64,000 nucleotides of DNA from Winogradskyella eckloniae (lineage in GTDB: Bacteria > Bacteroidota > Bacteroidia > Flavobacteriales > Flavobacteriaceae), in assembly GCF_013249045.1 (NCBI RefSeq), contig NZ_JABRWP010000002.1, positions 310,001 through 374,000 of the forward strand, written 5' to 3'. The position numbers and the translations under genes are program-made. The notes beneath the pieces were generated by a model, which saw only the letters and a program-made list of their open reading frames with translations, did no database searches and was not told the origin of the DNA. Below, piece by piece: positions 1 through 8,170 of the stretch (position 1 is its first letter; every line of letters starts with the position of its first letter).

Positions 1-2
1 TA

Positions 3-671
3 GCAGGTTACACTAAGGTTATTGTAGAAAAAATGCAGCAATTGTCTATTTCGTACAATATAAATATCATTACAGGTAGTATGCCAGAATTGGTGGATGA
101 TGTGTTGTATAATGTAGGCTATTTATGCAGAAGAGATGGAAGTTTAGAGCGCTATGAAAAAATCCATGTCACACCAGATGAAGCTAAAGTTTGGGGAATG
201 CAACGCGGAAATGAATTAAAAACGTTTGAAACTGATGCAGGAAAAATAGGCATATTAATTTGTTATGATTCGGAGTTTCCAGAATTATCAAGGTTATTAG
301 CAGATGAAGGTATGGACATTTTATTTGTACCATTTTTAACAGATACGCAAAATGGATATTCTAGAGTGCGTCTATGTGCGCAAGCAAGAGCAGTGGAAAA
401 TGAGTGTTATGTTGCCATTGCTGGTAGTGTAGGTAATTTGCCAAATGTAAATAATATGGATATACAATATGCACAATCTGCCGTGTTTACGCCTTGTGAT
501 TTTTCGTTTCCAAGTAATGGTATAAAAGCGGAAGCAACGACCAATACCGAAATGATTTTGGTAGCAGATGTGGACCTCAGTCTTTTACGAGAATTACATG
601 CTTTTGGTGCTGTAAAAAATTTAAAAGATAGAAGAAAAGATGTTTATGAAGTTGTACGTGTAAACAAATAA
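3..671 (+). CDS. Carbon-nitrogen hydrolase (nitrilase superfamily), C-terminal part
   Basis: The reading frame is open from base 3, so the gene begins before the window and the first ATG at 33 is internal. Two of the three nitrilase-fold catalytic residues are visible: Lys in YEKIHVTPDE (about residue 43 counted from the internal ATG) and the nucleophile Cys in ILICYDSEFPE (about residue 77). The catalytic Glu lies in the missing N-terminal part. The tail (LKDRRKDVYEVV) resembles long flavobacterial proteins that join an N-terminal GNAT acetyltransferase to a nitrilase domain, but the GNAT part cannot be seen here. Probably an amidase acting on a small amide; the substrate is unknown. The family call is safe. 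Confidence 0.85.
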   Translation, partial: AGYTKVIVEKMQQLSISYNINIITGSMPELVDDVLYNVGYLCRRDGSLERYEKIHVTPDEAKVWGMQRGNELKTFETDAGKIGILICYDSEFPELSRLLADEGMDILFVPFLTDTQNGYSRVRLCAQARAVENECYVAIAGSVGNLPNVNNMDIQYAQSAVFTPCDFSFPSNGIKAEATTNTEMILVADVDLSLLRELHAFGAVKNLKDRRKDVYEVVRVNK

Positions 672-715
672 GTATTATATTTAAAAAAAATTAGCATTAG
701 AAATATTATTAAAAA

Positions 716-1042
716 ATGAAACCGAAAGACGCACATTTAAAACGAGTTATAGTTGATTTTAAAAAATTAACACCAGAAATTTTAGCACTACTTGTGGAGA
801 AATATCCTGACGGCTACGATGATGGAAATGTAATTTCGTTTAAAAATGCAAAGAATGAAACTGTAGAAGCTGTTGAAGTTACAACTGAAGATACTAAGTA
901 TTTAGTTAAAGTTAGTACAAAGCTAGAGCAGACTATGGAAAATTATGATGAAGATGATTATGAAGATTTTGATGATGATGATCCAAACGCAGTCGTAGAT
1001 CCGGAATTAGAACCTGGAGCTGAAGACGAAGATTTTGGTTAA
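716..1042 (+). CDS. Conserved hypothetical protein with acidic C-terminal tail
   Basis: This 108-residue protein has a basic N-terminal half (MKPKDAHLKRVIVDFKKL) and a mixed middle. From about residue 75 it is almost entirely Asp/Glu (for example DEDDYEDFDDDDP). No signal peptide, membrane segment or catalytic motif is seen, so it is probably cytoplasmic. Similar small acidic proteins are common in flavobacteria and are sometimes carried in annotations as DNA primase, which nothing in the sequence supports. It starts 44 bases after the nitrilase-family gene and may be co-transcribed with it. Function unknown. Confidence 0.7.
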   Translation: MKPKDAHLKRVIVDFKKLTPEILALLVEKYPDGYDDGNVISFKNAKNETVEAVEVTTEDTKYLVKVSTKLEQTMENYDEDDYEDFDDDDPNAVVDPELEPGAEDEDFG

Positions 1043-1064
1043 ATCTTAGTTGCTAATTTTTGAA

Positions 1065-1072
1065 TATTTTTG
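1065..1072 (+). promoter_or_regulatory. Candidate -7 promoter element (TATTTTTG)
   Basis: The octamer TATTTTTG matches the Bacteroidetes -7 consensus TAnnTTTG and lies 45 bases upstream of the VOC-family start codon. I see no well-spaced TTTG -33 element, so this is only a candidate. Confidence 0.35.
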
Positions 1073-1117
1073 TAATTTACTGTATATTAAAGTGTTGTAA
1101 TTTTAAATGGTTGAATT

Positions 1118-1531
1118 ATGGAAACATCATTTCATGTCTCTTTACCGTGTGTAAGTGTAAAAGAAACTAAGAATTTCTACATTAATAGTATTGGAGCTTC
1201 TAGCGGAAGGTCTGGTAAAAATTGGTTAGATGTAAATTTATTTGGCCACCAAATAACATTTATTCAAGCCGAAAAATTCAATTTTAATAATCCCAATTAT
1301 GTATTTGAAGGTAAGTTGTTGCCATCGTTTCATTTTGGTGTTATTGTCAATGAAGACAACTGGAAGGACTTGTATGAAAAACTGAAAAATTTAAACTTAA
1401 ATGTAGTCACACAAACCACGTTTTTGTCAGATAAGCCAGGAGAGCATTTGTCTTTTTTTATTAAGGATCCTAGTGATTATATGTTAGAATTTAAAAGCTT
1501 TAAAAATTCTAAAGACGTTTTTAAAGCTTAA
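1118..1531 (+). CDS. VOC superfamily (glyoxalase/bleomycin-resistance fold) protein
   Basis: The 137-residue protein has the VOC beta-alpha-beta-beta-beta layout. It opens with LPCVSVKETKNFYINSIGA, has FHFGVIVNEDNWKDLYEKL in the second half, and ends with a typical metal-site segment FFIKDPSDYMLEFKSF, whose Glu would be a ligand. His9-equivalent metal ligands of glyoxalase I are not obvious in the first strand, so the enzymatic role is open. It could be a dioxygenase-like, isomerase-like or binding protein. It is transcribed separately from its neighbours, with a possible promoter upstream. Confidence 0.75.
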   Translation: METSFHVSLPCVSVKETKNFYINSIGASSGRSGKNWLDVNLFGHQITFIQAEKFNFNNPNYVFEGKLLPSFHFGVIVNEDNWKDLYEKLKNLNLNVVTQTTFLSDKPGEHLSFFIKDPSDYMLEFKSFKNSKDVFKA

Positions 1532-1670
1532 AATCAAATTTTTAATTTAATCTAAACGTTAGTTAGACTAAAAAGAACTTCTACAATTATAGCTACAGTA
1601 ATTATAGCCTTAAGGTTATATTCTAAAAGCATTTGGGCTTGAGGTAGCAAATTCCCAAAACCACACATTA

Positions 1671-1732
1671 TTTAGTTATAGATACTACGAGGATTGCAAA
1701 ACCTTGCACGTATTGAGGTGTCTATATCTAAA
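1671..1732. repeat. Imperfect inverted repeat in a 246-base gap
   Basis: Arms 1671-1685 and 1718-1732 are complementary at 13 of 15 positions. The loop between them carries a smaller complementary pair (TTGC...GCA). It lies between the VOC gene and the next small gene. The rest of 1532-1777 shows no coding or promoter signal I can defend. It may be a structured leader for the downstream gene or a decayed repeat. Confidence 0.3.
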
Positions 1733-1777
1733 ATTTAAACAAAGGAATTTAAACAAGATTTTTAATTTTTAGCAAAC

Positions 1778-2152
1778 ATGAAAAACAAACAATTTATACT
1801 CGTATTTATATTCTCAATTGTAGTATTTAGCGCAAATGCATTATTAGTGAAAAAAACTAAAACGCAAGAAAAACGAAAAGAAACAACAACTGCTACTTTT
1901 GATGGTTATGATGCAGAAGATGGTTATGCCTTTATTGTCCTAGAGGATAAGGATGATCCAGATAGTGAGATGACAATGTTCTTTACAGAAATTTCTGAGG
2001 CCGCTTTAAAAGCTGTGAACTTAAAATCTAATGATATGATTGGTAAGCGTTTTCAAATTACTTATGAGGTCACAGAATATGAAGAAGAAGACGATAACGG
2101 TTATATAGAAACGTTTGAGAGCTTTAAAATATTAGAAGTAAAAAAGATTTAA
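1778..2152 (+). CDS. Hypothetical secreted or membrane-anchored protein
   Basis: The 124-residue protein starts with a basic-hydrophobic segment (residues about 4-23, KQFILVFIFSIVVFSANALL), which is a signal peptide or a single membrane anchor. The soluble part is rich in acidic and beta-prone residues and ends KILEVKKI. I do not recognise the family. It stands alone and is followed by a strong rho-independent terminator, so it is probably a single-gene transcript. Confidence 0.6.
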   Translation: MKNKQFILVFIFSIVVFSANALLVKKTKTQEKRKETTTATFDGYDAEDGYAFIVLEDKDDPDSEMTMFFTEISEAALKAVNLKSNDMIGKRFQITYEVTEYEEEDDNGYIETFESFKILEVKKI

Positions 2153-2182
2153 AACCATTATTTATAACAAGAGTTAAGATTG

Positions 2183-2212
2183 GACTGCTAGGCAACTAGC
2201 AGTCTTTTTTTT
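2183..2212 (+). terminator. Rho-independent terminator embedded in the opposing gene's 3' end
   Basis: A perfect 9-bp stem (GACTGCTAG / CTAGCAGTC) with a GCAA loop is followed by eight T. It ends the plus-strand gene at 1778-2152. The same bases, read on the minus strand, encode the last codons and the stop of the glycosyltransferase at 2188-3576. Confidence 0.9.
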
Positions 2213-3576
2213 AATACAACTTCCCAAATAAATACAGAAAATACAATACAATATTCGAGTCCAATAATCCATAAATTTTCAGAAAACGTATCGTTAGCAT
2301 AAGCGGCATAGCTTAATATAATAATTATAGACCAAACTATAGGGAATTTATATTTAGTAAACACGCTTAATAGGAGTACCGTTGCAATGTACCAAGGATG
2401 AACCGTTGTACTTAAAAACAAATACAAAGTAAGCGCCAATAGCATGGATGTAATCAGTTTTGGGAAATAACTATTGTCTTTAAAAAACGAAAAACCCAAT
2501 ATGAATAGAACCGAAATAACAGGTAAAATTTTTCCTATTATGGCAATTTCATTATAACCCGTTATTGCATAGCCTATAGCTCTGGCGAGATAATAAATAC
2601 TGGCATTAAATTCAAAATTTCCAAACCAAAGACCAACAGTTTTAGAATAATTATTTACAAATTCCATTGAAAAAAACGGAATAAAAAGTAGAATAATAGT
2701 ACCGATAACAATACTGTAAAAACCTATGAGTCGTGGTAAATTTAGATTTTTGATGGTGTCTAAAAACCTTGTTGTTTTGCTGTCTTCTTGAGGCGTTTTA
2801 AAATGGTTAAAAAACAAAGGCAACAACATCAATGGAATTAATTTTACTGAAATAGAACAGGCTAAAACCACAGCTGCCCATTTCCATTTGCCAGAATGTA
2901 ATAAGTATAATGACCAAACAAGGAAGAAAATCATGACACCTTCAAAATGCAGGTTCCCTGTTAATTCAATAATGATAAACGGATTTAAAATGTACCAGAA
3001 GATATTATTAGACGGTAATTTTAGTCGTTCTAAAAGCTTTTTTCCAAAATATAAGGTACCAATGTCAGCAGCAATAATTATAAGTCTTAGACCAATAACT
3101 GAGCTCAAAATACTTTGCCCAGGAAATAGATTTGCTACCACAAAACAAAGTTGATTTATTGGCGGATAATTTGTAAAATGCGACGCACTTAAACTTCCCA
3201 TGCCATTAAATAACTCTTGTGTGTCTGCTATAGGAAATACACCGTTTTCTATAAATGAGTTTGGTTTGTAGAGATAAGGATTTAGGCCATTTAAAATTAT
3301 ACGTCCATCCCAAATAAAACGATAAAAATCTTGCGATAAATTAGGAATGGCAAATAAAAATAATAACCGAAATATTACAGAGAAAAGAACTAATGTCTTA
3401 AACTTGAATTTTGCCGACTTTATAATTTGAAAAGTAAATGCAAAGAGTGTAACGTACAGTAATATTAATTTTGAGGTATCACTACGGACTAAATCATAAG
3501 CAAAACCCACATAAAAAATGCTACTTAAAATAAAAAATAGAAAGGGGATTTTGTGATATTTCCAATTTGCAATCAC
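2188..3576 (-). CDS. GT-C fold polytopic glycosyltransferase (mannosyltransferase-like)
   Basis: This 462-residue protein has about eleven hydrophobic segments. An early loop carries YRFIWDGRIILNGLNPYLYK, the acidic WDG...NPY pattern seen in polyprenol-phosphate-sugar dependent GT-C enzymes such as MptB and GT87 relatives, and is followed by TNYPPINQLCF. It would add a sugar from a lipid-phosphate donor on the outer face of the inner membrane. It is the last gene of the operon, and its start overlaps the stop of the cellulose-synthase-like enzyme by 4 bases. The upstream DPM1-like enzyme (5063-5752) could make its lipid-linked donor. The C-terminus KKRLLVA is encoded by the terminator of the opposing gene. 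The exact sugar is unknown. Confidence 0.75.
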   Translation of the reverse strand: MIANWKYHKIPFLFFILSSIFYVGFAYDLVRSDTSKLILLYVTLFAFTFQIIKSAKFKFKTLVLFSVIFRLLFLFAIPNLSQDFYRFIWDGRIILNGLNPYLYKPNSFIENGVFPIADTQELFNGMGSLSASHFTNYPPINQLCFVVANLFPGQSILSSVIGLRLIIIAADIGTLYFGKKLLERLKLPSNNIFWYILNPFIIIELTGNLHFEGVMIFFLVWSLYLLHSGKWKWAAVVLACSISVKLIPLMLLPLFFNHFKTPQEDSKTTRFLDTIKNLNLPRLIGFYSIVIGTIILLFIPFFSMEFVNNYSKTVGLWFGNFEFNASIYYLARAIGYAITGYNEIAIIGKILPVISVLFILGFSFFKDNSYFPKLITSMLLALTLYLFLSTTVHPWYIATVLLLSVFTKYKFPIVWSIIIILSYAAYANDTFSENLWIIGLEYCIVFSVFIWEVVLKKRLLVA

Positions 3577-5066
3577 ACCTTAGATGTGAGTGATTTAAAA
3601 AACACATAAGAAAATCCTATAAAGAGCATTAAGTGAAACGGAAATAATCCAAAATCGCCACCTTGGTCACCCACAATAAAGGCACTATACATCCCAAAAG
3701 CAAAGTACAGCATTAAAAGGCCTTCGATAATAACATGTGGTGATACTTTTTTACGTAAGTACTTATTGTTTTTCCAGTTGTCTTTGAATTTTTTAATATT
3801 GAATTTTGGTGTACGTACAAATTCACTTTTTTTACCAATATGCCCTTCAATAACAGCAATAGAATTGTGTAATGAAAATCCCATGGCAATGGAGAAAAAG
3901 GTAAAGAACATTCCGATGTAACCAAAAAATCGTTTAAAGCCGCTGCCATAAATATTTTTGTACATAAACCAGTAGCAAACAAAGAATATTATTGTACTCA
4001 TTACAAAGAAACTCATTATATAAAAATAGTTTCTTAAATGTGCATATTCATTTTTTATATACAACATAGGAATACTCAAAATAGCAACAATAAAGATGCT
4101 TAAAAACATAGAGCTATTTAATAAGTGAAGTAACCCATGAACTTTAGTTTTAGCAGAAATATTATTAGACTTTACAACGCGCCATAGCATTTTTCTGAAG
4201 TTTTCTGCACCACCTTTATTCCAACGAAATTGCTGTGAACGCGCAGCACTGATAACAATTGGTAGTTCTGCAGGTGTTTCTACATCTTCTAAATATTTAA
4301 ATTCCCAATTTTTTAGTTGCGCTCTGTAACTTAGATCTAAATCTTCTGTAAGAGTATCACCTTCCCAATTTCCGGCATCGAGAATACATGCTTTTCTCCA
4401 AACACCAGCTGTTCCATTAAAATTAATAAAATGGCCTTTACTGTTTCTGCCAACTTGTTCTAATGTAAAATGAGCATCTAAAGCAAATGCTTGTATTTTA
4501 GTAAGGATAGAGTAGTTTCTATTTATGTGTCCCCAACGCGTTTGTACAACACCAATTTTATCATTCTTAAAAAATGGAATTGTACGTTTAAGCCAGTTAG
4601 GTTGTGGTAAAAAATCGGCATCAAAAATGGCAATAAATTCTCCTTTTGCTATTTCTAAACCTTCTTTAAGTGCACCAGCTTTAAAACCAGTACGATTGGT
4701 TCTGGTAATATGTTTAATGTCTAAACCGGTTTTGGCAAGTTGTTCTATGTGCGCTTTTGTGGTTTTTACAGTTTCATCTGTAGAATCATCCAAAACCTGT
4801 ATTTCTAATTTTTCTCTTGGGTATTCTAGCAACGCAATATTATCTAATAAGCGTTCCATTACATACATTTCGTTAAACACAGGAAGCTGAATGGTAACAA
4901 ATGGAATTTCTTCTGAATTTGAAAAATCGAAAGTTTCACAATTTTCTCGCTTCCGTTTAGAAGACAAGTAATTATAAAGCAGGTTTAACTGAGCCAAAGC
5001 ATACATAAAAATCAGTACTATGGCAATAGTGTAAATTACAATTATGGTGTATTGAAGGTATATCAC
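3573..5066 (-). CDS. Cellulose-synthase-like family 2 glycosyltransferase
   Basis: The 497-residue membrane enzyme has one N-terminal membrane segment (about residues 4-26), a GT-A domain and four or more C-terminal membrane segments. The processive GT2 signature is complete: DDSTDET, the DADF metal site, TEDLDLSYRAQ, and QQFRWNKGG (the QxxRW motif). It would polymerise or transfer a sugar from a nucleotide donor to a lipid or glycan acceptor at the inner membrane. It is in an operon with two other glycosyltransferases, with 4-base overlaps on both sides. It lacks a PilZ domain, and no BcsB partner is present, so cellulose itself is unlikely. The product is unknown. Confidence 0.85.
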   Translation of the reverse strand: MIYLQYTIIVIYTIAIVLIFMYALAQLNLLYNYLSSKRKRENCETFDFSNSEEIPFVTIQLPVFNEMYVMERLLDNIALLEYPREKLEIQVLDDSTDETVKTTKAHIEQLAKTGLDIKHITRTNRTGFKAGALKEGLEIAKGEFIAIFDADFLPQPNWLKRTIPFFKNDKIGVVQTRWGHINRNYSILTKIQAFALDAHFTLEQVGRNSKGHFINFNGTAGVWRKACILDAGNWEGDTLTEDLDLSYRAQLKNWEFKYLEDVETPAELPIVISAARSQQFRWNKGGAENFRKMLWRVVKSNNISAKTKVHGLLHLLNSSMFLSIFIVAILSIPMLYIKNEYAHLRNYFYIMSFFVMSTIIFFVCYWFMYKNIYGSGFKRFFGYIGMFFTFFSIAMGFSLHNSIAVIEGHIGKKSEFVRTPKFNIKKFKDNWKNNKYLRKKVSPHVIIEGLLMLYFAFGMYSAFIVGDQGGDFGLFPFHLMLFIGFSYVFFKSLTSKV

Positions 5067-5752
5067 TTAAAACTATATTTAAAAATCCAAGTCAAGATTT
5101 TTACACCAGCAAAGATAGCACCTTTTATCGTACCAGAAACTTTTGAGACGCCTATTCTGTTTCTGTAATTTACAGGAATTTCTCTATAACTTAATTTTTG
5201 TTTTAAAACTTTGAGTTGCATTTCTACGGTCCAACCATAGGTTTTGTCTTCCATGTTTAAGCCTAACAGTGTGTTGTACTTCACTGCTCTAAATGGTCCT
5301 AAGTCAGTAAAGGTTGAGCCAAAAAATAATCTCATTAAGTTGGTAGCTAACCAGTTACCAAAAATTTGAGGTTTTGTCATGGCGCCAACTTCGCGCAATT
5401 CTTTTACTCTAGAACCAACAACAAAATCAATGTCTTCTTCTATAATGGGCTGCACTATTTTAGTTAGTTCTTCAGGATAATCACTATAATCGCCATCTAT
5501 AAAAACAACAATGTCTGGCTTAATTTCTTGCTTAGAAATATAATCCATGCCTTTTAAGCAGGCAAAACCATATCCTTTTTGGTTTTCTACTAATACAGTT
5601 GCACCAGCATTTTTAGCATTGATTTCCGTATTGTCTGTTGAGTTATTACTAACTACTATAATCTCGTTTACAATAGAAGGAATGTCATTTATAACAAGAG
5701 GAATTGATTCTTCTTCATTATAAGCAGGAATTATTACTGATATATTGGACAT
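5063..5752 (-). CDS. DPM1-like family 2 glycosyltransferase
   Basis: This is a 229-residue single GT-A domain. It begins NISVIIPAYNEEESIPLVI, carries VVSNNSTDNTE and the metal site FIDGDYSDYPEEL, and ends without a clear membrane anchor. The family transfers a hexose from a nucleotide sugar to a polyprenyl phosphate on the cytoplasmic side. Its start codon overlaps the stop of the MORN-repeat gene (TAATG), and its stop overlaps the next gene (ATGA), so translation is probably coupled. It could supply the lipid-linked sugar used by the GT-C enzyme two genes downstream. Confidence 0.8.
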   Translation of the reverse strand: MSNISVIIPAYNEEESIPLVINDIPSIVNEIIVVSNNSTDNTEINAKNAGATVLVENQKGYGFACLKGMDYISKQEIKPDIVVFIDGDYSDYPEELTKIVQPIIEEDIDFVVGSRVKELREVGAMTKPQIFGNWLATNLMRLFFGSTFTDLGPFRAVKYNTLLGLNMEDKTYGWTVEMQLKVLKQKLSYREIPVNYRNRIGVSKVSGTIKGAIFAGVKILTWIFKYSFK

Positions 5753-6579
5753 TATTTTAAATCTGAAAGTTTATTGTCTCTTTTAAATGATTTTAAATCT
5801 GTCCATTCTTTAAGTTTTTTTCCTTTAGAATATCTTGAAGCAGATATTAATTTTTCATCTTTATACATGAGGCAATATCCATTTTTTTTATTGTTTGTTA
5901 ACTGACACTTGTGGTTAATTTTTTCGTTTTCGTCATAAAATAACCACCAACTGTCTTTTTTTCCATTCACAAAATGACCTTCTGAGGTTTTTGTTCCTTT
6001 GCGGCTGTAAAATTGCCAATAGCTATTGAGTTTTCCTAACTTATAGTCGCCAACTTTTTCAATTTGACCATTATCATAAAAAAACCGCCAGTATCCTGTT
6101 TGTTTATCATTTAAATACTGACCTTCATTTTTAAGTTTGCCATTGTTGTAATACGTTTTCCAATACGCTGTTTTAAGGTTGTCTAAAAAATGTCCGGTAG
6201 ACTTTAACCTGCCGTTTGGGAAATAAAATTTCCAATACTTTGAGCGTTTGCCATTATTGTAATGCCCTTCTTCTAAAAGTTTATTGTTAGAATATGTTTT
6301 CCAATGCTTTATTTTTAAGCCATTTTTGAAGTAGCCAAAAGCTTCAGTATTTCCGTTTGAATCGTAAAATTTCCAAAATCCGTTCTCTTTACCATTTATA
6401 AAAGCACCACGTTTTTTGAGTTGACCATTTGTATAATAAAAGTACCAATAGTCTACTTTTACATTATCTTGTAGCCAACCTTTATCACTTGTGTTGCCAT
6501 TGTCATAGAAATGTTCTGCGTAATTTTTTTGACCAAACGCCACAGAAGACACCATAAAAAGAAATAGAAAAAGTCGCAT
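5752..6579 (-). CDS. MORN-repeat (YwqK-like) secreted protein
   Basis: The 275-residue protein has a signal peptide (MRLFLFLFMVSSVAFGQ) followed by about ten 23-residue MORN-type repeats of the form NGKxxGxWxFYxxNGxL. Examples are GKENGFWKFYDSNGN and DKQTGYWRFFYDNGQ. The protein is likely periplasmic or surface exposed. Such repeats are often labelled YwqK family antitoxin, but no toxin is present and that label is only historical. It overlaps both neighbours by TAATG junctions, so it is expressed with the glycosyltransferases and the polyferredoxin, perhaps as a binding or scaffolding factor. Role unknown. Confidence 0.8.
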   Translation of the reverse strand: MRLFLFLFMVSSVAFGQKNYAEHFYDNGNTSDKGWLQDNVKVDYWYFYYTNGQLKKRGAFINGKENGFWKFYDSNGNTEAFGYFKNGLKIKHWKTYSNNKLLEEGHYNNGKRSKYWKFYFPNGRLKSTGHFLDNLKTAYWKTYYNNGKLKNEGQYLNDKQTGYWRFFYDNGQIEKVGDYKLGKLNSYWQFYSRKGTKTSEGHFVNGKKDSWWLFYDENEKINHKCQLTNNKKNGYCLMYKDEKLISASRYSKGKKLKEWTDLKSFKRDNKLSDLK

Positions 6580-8168
6580 TAGTTTTGGTTTACTAAATCC
6601 ATTAAATCAACATCATTACCAAGTAAAATTTCAGTAGGATTAATACGTCCTTTCATAGAATCATTTTCTAATTTTAGTACACCTCTTGGGCAAACAGCAG
6701 AACAGACACCACAACCTACACAGCTAGAGCGTACTATATTCTCTCCTTTTTGTGCATAGGCACGTACATCTATTCCCATTTCGCAACTGTTAGAGCAATT
6801 ACCACAAGAAATACATTGTCCACCATTGGTAGTAATTCTAAATTTAGAAAACAATCGTTGTTGAAACCCTAGAATTGCTGCCATAGGACAACCAAATCGA
6901 CACCAAGAGCGACTTCCTAAAATAGGGTAGAAACCAGTACCTATAACACCTGAAAAGATAGAGCCAATATAAATGCCATAAGTAGAACGCAAAGCACCTG
7001 CTTTTATGTAAAAAATTTGATCTGTTGTGCCAGTAAAATGCATTATGAGTAATAAGGCAATTACAATGAAAAAACCTATGGCACCATACTTTGCGTCTTT
7101 GCCCAATTCTTGTCTTTTAAAATACATGACAGCTGCAAATACTAATGTTAAAAAGCCAATAACTAAGCTTATAAATATACCTCTAGTTAGCCAAAAGTCA
7201 TTTTTGTCATAACCTAGATAAGTATAAATCATTGCGGTTGTCATTACTACAGAAAATACTAAGACCGTGTGGATTAACCATCGCTCTATTTTCCAAGCAG
7301 ACATTTTTTTAGACGATAATTGTCTAAACGAATCACCAGCCGTTTCTGCCAATCCGCCACAACCACAAACCCAAGAACAATACCAACGCTTTCCATATTT
7401 GTACGTCAGAATTGGTGTAATTACGAATATAGATATGATACCAAAAAGTAAAAGCGCCAATCCTATGTTGCCATTAGAAAGAAAACCGTTTACCGACCAT
7501 TCATCAAAAATATAATAGTTAAGCGGCCAAATACTTTTTAGGTCGTAATATGGTAAGTCCTTATTCATAACGTACATAAATTCTGGAATCAAAAAGGCAA
7601 AACCTAATTGAAAAAACATAACAGAAACTGTACGAATCTGTTGGTAACGGTTATGTCTGTATTTTAAAATAAACTTATACCCAAAAGCTAAAATTGCAAC
7701 CGTATACAATGTACCATAAACAAACCATTGACTGGCGTTTCTATCACTTAAAAGTACGCTTAAAGGATCAAATAACCCTATTAATCCTGTGTTTGCTTTA
7801 CCATCTGAGCCTAGTCCTAAATATTCAGGAAAGAAATAAAGGACAATATAAAATGTAGTTAAAATGACACCTACAATCCAACCCCAAACGCCTCGTGAGG
7901 AAATGGATTTAAACCAAACACCATCATTTTTTATACCTTCTAATTTAGTTAAATAAGCATCTCTGGCATATACTATTATACCAACCGCAATTAAGCCTAA
8001 TGAAAGCGATAAGAAAAAGGCTTTATTAGGGAAATTAGTATTAAACAAAGCTAATACTAAAATGAACAAGCCAATAAGACCTGTTGCTAAAGCTATTTTT
8101 TGTTTTGTTGTTATATCTAAAGCATCTGGTTTGGCTAAAGACATACTGTGGTTTAATTTATTACTCAT
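6579..8168 (-). CDS. Membrane polyferredoxin (NapH/NosR/CcoG-type 4Fe-4S protein)
   Basis: The 529-residue protein has about nine membrane segments and two cytoplasmic Cys-rich loops of the NapH type (WYCSWVCGCGG and WCRFGCPMA). Near residues 455-500 it has two 4Fe-4S ferredoxin clusters (CISCGNCSNSCEMGID and CVGCGVCSAVCPRG). Proteins of this kind pass electrons across or along the membrane. The gene lies 2 bases downstream of an FAD/NAD(P) oxidoreductase, which could feed it electrons, and overlaps the MORN gene. The acceptor is not evident: no nitrate, nitrous oxide or cytochrome oxidase gene is nearby. Confidence 0.85.
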   Translation of the reverse strand: MSNKLNHSMSLAKPDALDITTKQKIALATGLIGLFILVLALFNTNFPNKAFFLSLSLGLIAVGIIVYARDAYLTKLEGIKNDGVWFKSISSRGVWGWIVGVILTTFYIVLYFFPEYLGLGSDGKANTGLIGLFDPLSVLLSDRNASQWFVYGTLYTVAILAFGYKFILKYRHNRYQQIRTVSVMFFQLGFAFLIPEFMYVMNKDLPYYDLKSIWPLNYYIFDEWSVNGFLSNGNIGLALLLFGIISIFVITPILTYKYGKRWYCSWVCGCGGLAETAGDSFRQLSSKKMSAWKIERWLIHTVLVFSVVMTTAMIYTYLGYDKNDFWLTRGIFISLVIGFLTLVFAAVMYFKRQELGKDAKYGAIGFFIVIALLLIMHFTGTTDQIFYIKAGALRSTYGIYIGSIFSGVIGTGFYPILGSRSWCRFGCPMAAILGFQQRLFSKFRITTNGGQCISCGNCSNSCEMGIDVRAYAQKGENIVRSSCVGCGVCSAVCPRGVLKLENDSMKGRINPTEILLGNDVDLMDLVNQN

Positions 8169-8170
8169 AA

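Noticed and set aside
5752..6579. MORN-repeat protein as the antitoxin of a toxin-antitoxin pair
   Set aside because: No toxin-like neighbour exists, and the protein has a signal peptide and sits in a glycosyltransferase operon.
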